Origin: an uncultured Burkholderiales bacterium
Lineage (GTDB): Bacteria; Pseudomonadota; Gammaproteobacteria; Burkholderiales; Burkholderiaceae_C
NCBI GenBank assembly: GCA_903871865.1
Contig: CAIQIL010000258.1
Location: 1 to 9,120, forward strand
DNA: 9,120 nucleotides
Direction of reading: 5' to 3'
The notes beneath the pieces are model-generated. The model had not been told where the DNA came from. It made no database searches and saw only the letters and a list, made by a program, of their open reading frames with translations. Both the position numbers and the translations under genes were made by a program. Below, in pieces: positions 6,108 to 9,120 of this stretch. Numbering within the stretch: the first letter of the stretch is position 1; the number at the start of each line of letters is the position of its first letter.

Positions 6108-7052
6108 TCAGCGCAGCAGCGACAGCACCTGCTGGGGCAACTGGTTGGCCTGGGCCACCATCGCGGTACCAGCCTGCTGCAGGATCTGCGAGCGAGACAG
6201 GTTGGAGGTTTCCGTCGCGAAGTCCGCGTCCACGATCCGGCCTCGGGCGGCAGCCTGGTTCTCGATGTTGGTTTGCAGGTTCGAGATCACGGCTTCGAAG
6301 CGGTTCTGCGAGGCACCGAAGTTGGCGCGCTTGTTGTTGACCATGTCCAGGGCCTTGTCGATGGCGTTGATGGCGTCGTCCACCTGGCTGGTGCCTGCGG
6401 CCGTGCCGGTGGCCGCGCCGCTGATGTTGCCACCGATGGCGATGCCGTTGGTGCCGTCCCAGCCACCGGTGACGGTGGCCATCAGGTCTTGCTCAGCCGA
6501 TGCCGAGGTCGAGGCGATGGCCGAGGCAGCCGATGCCGCGGTGCCGCCGCCCAGCACGGCGCCGGCGATGTCGATGCGGTCGGTCGTGGCGGTGCCGGCG
6601 CCCACCTGGAAGGACAGGGTGGTGGCGGCGCCCGATGCGAACATGGCCGTGCCGTTGAACTTGGTGCCTGTCACCGTGCGGTCGATTTCGGCCTGCAGCT
6701 GCTTGAATTCCTTCTGCAGGTTGTCGCGGTCGCCGGCGCTGTTGGTGGCGTTGCGGGACTGGACAGCCAGTTCACGCATGCGCTGCAGGTTGTCGCCGAT
6801 CTTGCCGAGGGCGCCTTCAGCGGTTTGCGCCAGCGAGATGCCGTCGTTGGCATTGCGCACGGCGACGTTCATGCCTTTGACCTGGGCGCTCATGCGCTCG
6901 GCGATGGCCAGACCGGCGGCATCGTCCTTGGCAGAGTTGACGCGCAGGCCAGAGGACAGGCGCTGCATGGATGTAGAGAGGCTGCTTTGCGATGTGGCCA
7001 GGTTGCGCTGGGCGTTCATCGAAACGACGTTGGTGTTGACAGAGGTGGCCAT
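6108..7052 (-). CDS. fliC: Flagellin, copy 2
   Basis: This second filament subunit has 314 residues and aligns with copy 1 without a gap; a hand count gives about 50 differences (about 84% identity). D0/D1 landmarks are all present: MNAQRNL (12-18), MQRLSSGLRVNSAKDDAAGL (29-48), QRMRELAVQS (90-99), and at the C-terminus NQAAARGRIVDADFATE and an AQANQLPQQVLSLLR end. Differences are scattered, with clusters at residues 19-26, 53-65, 155-200 and 218-250, and no residue class essential to the fold is lost, so both copies look functional. It lacks the final Gly of copy 1. There is no cysteine. AAAGGA (7065-7060) is 7 nt before the ATG. A strong terminator follows. Upstream lie a leader hairpin and two FliA-like sites. 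Its start faces away from the OGT-like gene. Confidence 0.97.
   Translation of the reverse strand: MATSVNTNVVSMNAQRNLATSQSSLSTSMQRLSSGLRVNSAKDDAAGLAIAERMSAQVKGMNVAVRNANDGISLAQTAEGALGKIGDNLQRMRELAVQSRNATNSAGDRDNLQKEFKQLQAEIDRTVTGTKFNGTAMFASGAATTLSFQVGAGTATTDRIDIAGAVLGGGTAASAASAIASTSASAEQDLMATVTGGWDGTNGIAIGGNISGAATGTAAGTSQVDDAINAIDKALDMVNNKRANFGASQNRFEAVISNLQTNIENQAAARGRIVDADFATETSNLSRSQILQQAGTAMVAQANQLPQQVLSLLR
6676..6713. repeat. 38-bp identical direct repeat inside flagellin copy 2
   Basis: This is the partner of 5470-5507 in flagellin copy 1, in a conserved part of the N-terminal D1 coding region. The flanking DNA is also highly alike, with isolated mismatches mostly at third codon positions. 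Confidence 0.85.
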
Positions 7053-7080
7053 GATGTGATCCTTTGGCGATGTTTACTAC

Positions 7081-7096
7081 CCGGCGATAGCGCCGG
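7081..7096 (-). promoter_or_regulatory. Leader hairpin of flagellin copy 2
   Basis: On the minus strand CCGGCG (7096-7091), loop CTAT and CGCCGG (7086-7081) form a perfect 6-bp stem with a tetraloop. The 3' arm ends 28 nt before the ATG, exactly as in flagellin copy 1. No T-tract follows. A role in translation or mRNA stability is inferred from the shared position. Confidence 0.5.
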
Positions 7097-7234
7097 CGAA
7101 CAAGTGCTGATGGGTTGGAAACTCTTCAGCTTTCCTGCCCGACGCTAGTCAGCCCGTGCGCCCTTGTGGTGAAACCACTCGAAGCCCTTGGCCGGCTAAC
7201 CGGACCCCGAAACCTTGCGATCCCGATGGTTTGT

Positions 7235-7262
7235 TTATCGTCCCGGTGCAGCGCGGTCTTGA
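7235..7262 (-). promoter_or_regulatory. Possible sigma-28 promoter for flagellin copy 2 (proximal)
   Basis: Reading the minus strand, TCAAGACC (7262-7255), a 12-bp spacer and GACGATAA (7242-7235) resemble the fliS promoter, with seven of eight -10 bases matching the consensus. The spacer is one base longer than ideal and the -35 matches only in its first half. It would give a leader of about 175 nt. Confidence 0.45.
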
Positions 7263-7332
7263 GTGATTTTTTCCTCGTTTTCCGAGCTTGTGTGCACAGA
7301 CGCTGCTTGACGTTTTTTTGAAATGAAGAACC

Positions 7333-7359
7333 TTTTCGGCCCACTTGCCGGGATCTTGA
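7333..7359 (-). promoter_or_regulatory. Possible sigma-28 promoter for flagellin copy 2 (distal)
   Basis: Reading the minus strand, TCAAGATC (7359-7352), an exact 11-bp spacer and GCCGAAAA (7340-7333) match the sigma-28 -10 consensus at seven of eight bases. It lies about 280 bp before the flagellin ATG, which is far for a flagellin gene. It is also near the OGT-like gene but faces away from it. Confidence 0.4.
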
Positions 7360-7435
7360 GAACTTTGTTTTCCTAGACTGAGCAAACCCCTGAAATGGGG
7401 GCAGAGCAAGCTTGTCAGCCACACCGGGGCCCTCC

Positions 7436-9120
7436 ATGAATGTCATCGCCAGACCCGCATCCCGTCACTCGCGCCAGGCGCATCAGCACTGGGAGCGTGG
7501 CGTGGCCTTGGCCCGCAAAAAGCAGTGGGTCGATGCACTCAAGAGCTTCGAAGCGGCACTCAAGCTGGTGCCACGTGACGAGGTCTATCTGGTGAACGCG
7601 GCCAAGGCCGCGCTGGAATGCCGCAATCTGGAGCGTGCTCTGGCTTACAGCGAGCGTGCCCTCAAGCAGCAGCCTGACTCTGACGTTGCACGCTTTGTGC
7701 GCGTCAGCGCCTTGCATCGCCTGCAGCGTCACCGCGACATCATCAGTTACCTGGAGTCTTTGCCACAGGAGCGGCGCGACAACCGCGAGTACTGGTCGGC
7801 ACTGGGCACAGCCCAGCAGAACGTGGGCAAGCACCAGGAAGCCATCGCGTCGTTCATGCAGGCCTTGGCGCACAAGATCGACGACGCCATGTCGCACTAC
7901 CTGATGGGCATCTCTTTCTATGAGATGCAACTCAAGGAGGAAGCTTCAGAGTGCTTCCGCACGGGCCTGGTGCTGGGCTTGGGCCACAACGCTTTGCATG
8001 TGCATGGGATGCTGGCTTACGCCGAGCGCGAGAGCTGCCGCTGGGCGCAGGCCGACGAGGAGCTGGCCAACATGTTCGACATCGTGGACCGGCTGGAGCC
8101 CACGGCGCGTGTCATGAGCTCGCCCTTCTCGCACGTCACCTTGACCAGCGACCCCTTGCACCAGCTCAAGGCCTGCCGCCTGATGTCCAACACCTATGGC
8201 GACATCAAGCCGGTGGTGCGGCGCCCTCAGAGCCAGCTTGGCGAGCGCATCCGCCTGGGCTATGTCTCGGCCGACTTCCACCAGCACGCCACGGCGGTGC
8301 TGCTGGCCGAGGTGTTCGAGCACCACGACCGCAGTCGCTTCGAAGTCTTCCTGTACTCGCATGGTGTGGATGACAAGACCCCGATGCGCAAACGCATCGA
8401 GGCCGCGGCCGAGCATTTCATCAATGTGGAAGGCCTGCCCGATGAGAGCATCGCGCAGCGGATTGCAGACGATCAGATCGAGCTGCTCATCGACCTCAAG
8501 GGCTACACCGCGCAAAACCGCATGGGCATCTTTGCCCGGCGTGCGGCGCCGGTACAGGCCACGTTCCTGGGCTTCCCCGGCACCACGGGCGCGAACTTCA
8601 TGGATTACATCATTGGCGATCCCGTGGTCACCCCCGTGGCCCATGCCGCGCACTTCTCCGAGAAGATCGCGCAGATGCCTGTGTGCTACCAGCCGAATGA
8701 CCGCCAGCGCCCCTTGCCTCGGCCCATGACCCGCGCCGAGGCGGGCTTGCCCGAAGACAAGCTCGTGCTGTGCGGCTTCAACCAGGCTTACAAAATTTCG
8801 GCGCAGGTGCTCGACGAGTGGGGCTCGCTGATGCGCGAGTTGCCCGACGCCGTGCTGTGGCTGCTGGACTGGCATGGCCAGGCCAAGCCCCATTTGCAGG
8901 CTGAGCTGCGCGCCCGGGGCATTGACAGCAGCCGCGTGTTCTGGGCGCCACGTCAAGGTCTGGCCGAGCACCTCAGCCGTGTGCCGTTGGCGGACATCCT
9001 CATCGACACCTGGCCTTGCAATGCCCACACCACCGCATCGGACGCACTGTGGGCCGGTCTGCCCGTGGTGACCTTGCAGGGCAAGACCTTTGCCTCGCGT
9101 GTGGCTGGTAGCCTGCTCCA
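7436..9120 (+). CDS. TPR protein with OGT/SPINDLY-type (GT41) O-GlcNAc transferase domain, 3' end cut
   Basis: GT41 enzymes transfer a sugar, typically N-acetylglucosamine from UDP-GlcNAc, to Ser/Thr of proteins. 561 residues are visible from the ATG at 7436 and the frame is still open at the window edge; roughly 80-120 residues are probably missing. Residues about 15-185 hold four to five TPR units (for example HWERGVALARKKQWVDALKS, EYWSALGTAQQNVGKHQEAI), the usual substrate-binding part. The catalytic part starts at about 270: RLGYVSADFHQHATA (273-287), whose His284 fits the conserved active-site histidine, then LLIDLKGYT, VQATFLGFPGTTGANFMDYI, CGFNQAYK with Lys453 aligning with the UDP-binding lysine of OGT, and NAHTTASDALWAGLPVVTL with His531-Thr-Thr at the nucleotide site. 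There is no signal peptide or membrane segment, so it is cytosolic. Divergent position beside two flagellins suggests flagellin glycosylation. The Shine-Dalgarno is weak (GGGGCC). Confidence 0.92.
   Translation, partial: MNVIARPASRHSRQAHQHWERGVALARKKQWVDALKSFEAALKLVPRDEVYLVNAAKAALECRNLERALAYSERALKQQPDSDVARFVRVSALHRLQRHRDIISYLESLPQERRDNREYWSALGTAQQNVGKHQEAIASFMQALAHKIDDAMSHYLMGISFYEMQLKEEASECFRTGLVLGLGHNALHVHGMLAYAERESCRWAQADEELANMFDIVDRLEPTARVMSSPFSHVTLTSDPLHQLKACRLMSNTYGDIKPVVRRPQSQLGERIRLGYVSADFHQHATAVLLAEVFEHHDRSRFEVFLYSHGVDDKTPMRKRIEAAAEHFINVEGLPDESIAQRIADDQIELLIDLKGYTAQNRMGIFARRAAPVQATFLGFPGTTGANFMDYIIGDPVVTPVAHAAHFSEKIAQMPVCYQPNDRQRPLPRPMTRAEAGLPEDKLVLCGFNQAYKISAQVLDEWGSLMRELPDAVLWLLDWHGQAKPHLQAELRARGIDSSRVFWAPRQGLAEHLSRVPLADILIDTWPCNAHTTASDALWAGLPVVTLQGKTFASRVAGSLL

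Larger units (their letters stand above)
7053..7435. other. Divergent intergenic region between flagellin copy 2 and the OGT-like gene
   Basis: These 383 bp carry no convincing gene and include AT-richer stretches (about 7205-7380) than the flanking coding DNA. They hold the flagellin leader hairpin (7081-7096), two FliA-like sites facing flagellin copy 2, a perfect palindrome GTGGT-GAA-ACCAC (7166-7178), a CCGG-CTAA-CCGG hairpin (7192-7203) and a weak CCCC/GGGG stem (7387-7400). On the plus strand a TTGACG (7307-7312) resembles a -35 box, but no matching -10 box lies at 16-18 bp, so no promoter for the OGT-like gene can be assigned. Confidence 0.6.

Noticed and set aside
6273..7148. Plus-strand open frame antisense to flagellin copy 2, with a similar frame at 4968-6017 antisense to copy 1
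   Set aside because: The two frames resemble each other only because the flagellin genes on the other strand are duplicates; no domain is recognisable.
7307..7335. Sigma-70 promoter for the OGT-like gene starting with TTGACG
   Set aside because: No acceptable -10 hexamer lies 16-18 bp downstream; the nearest sequence is ACCTTT.
7126..7446. Minus-strand frame of 106 residues in the divergent intergenic region
   Set aside because: No ribosome binding site, basic low-complexity product without family likeness, and it overlaps the presumed promoter region.
7946..9028. 360-residue minus-strand open frame within the OGT-like gene
   Set aside because: The plus-strand frame carries the full set of GT41 and TPR motifs, so this is a shadow frame.

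Overview
The window comes from a high-GC proteobacterium, most likely a betaproteobacterium of the order Burkholderiales. This is inferred from the style of the flagellin, FliD, FliS and HemC proteins, the YcgR/PilZ protein, and the GC-rich codon use; no rRNA or other taxonomic marker is present. No tRNA, rRNA, insertion sequence, phage gene or CRISPR array was seen.

Layout. Positions 1-7052 are read entirely on the minus strand, so the order of transcription runs from right to left: fliC copy 2 (6108-7052), terminator (6034-6058), fliC copy 1 (4899-5846), fliD (3330-4772), fliS (2755-3219), fliT (2420-2758), a ycgR-type PilZ gene (1667-2395), hemC (618-1619) and hemD (1-593, cut by the window edge). 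A 383-bp divergent intergenic region (7053-7435) separates these from a plus-strand gene (7436 to the right edge, incomplete). That gene encodes a TPR protein with a GT41/OGT (SPINDLY-type) glycosyltransferase domain.

How it works together. The minus-strand block is a late flagellar module: two closely related filament subunits, the filament cap FliD, the flagellin export chaperone FliS, the FliD chaperone FliT, and a c-di-GMP-responsive flagellar brake of the YcgR family. The neighbouring OGT-like gene is a good candidate for O-glycosylating the flagellins, inferred from position and family. hemC and hemD encode consecutive steps of tetrapyrrole synthesis and appear to be an unrelated housekeeping unit placed just downstream on the same strand.

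Regulation visible in sequence. Two near-consensus sigma-28 (FliA) promoters with exact 11-bp spacers lie upstream of fliS (3255-3281) and fliD (4836-4862). Two weaker FliA-like sites lie far upstream of fliC copy 2, and none is evident for fliC copy 1. fliC copy 1, fliC copy 2 and fliD each carry a GC-rich leader stem-loop whose CCGG-type 3' arm ends exactly 28 nt before the start codon. This is the most unusual pattern found and may be a shared post-transcriptional element of the filament genes. A perfect 9-bp inverted repeat (5976-6003) between the two flagellin genes is unexplained.
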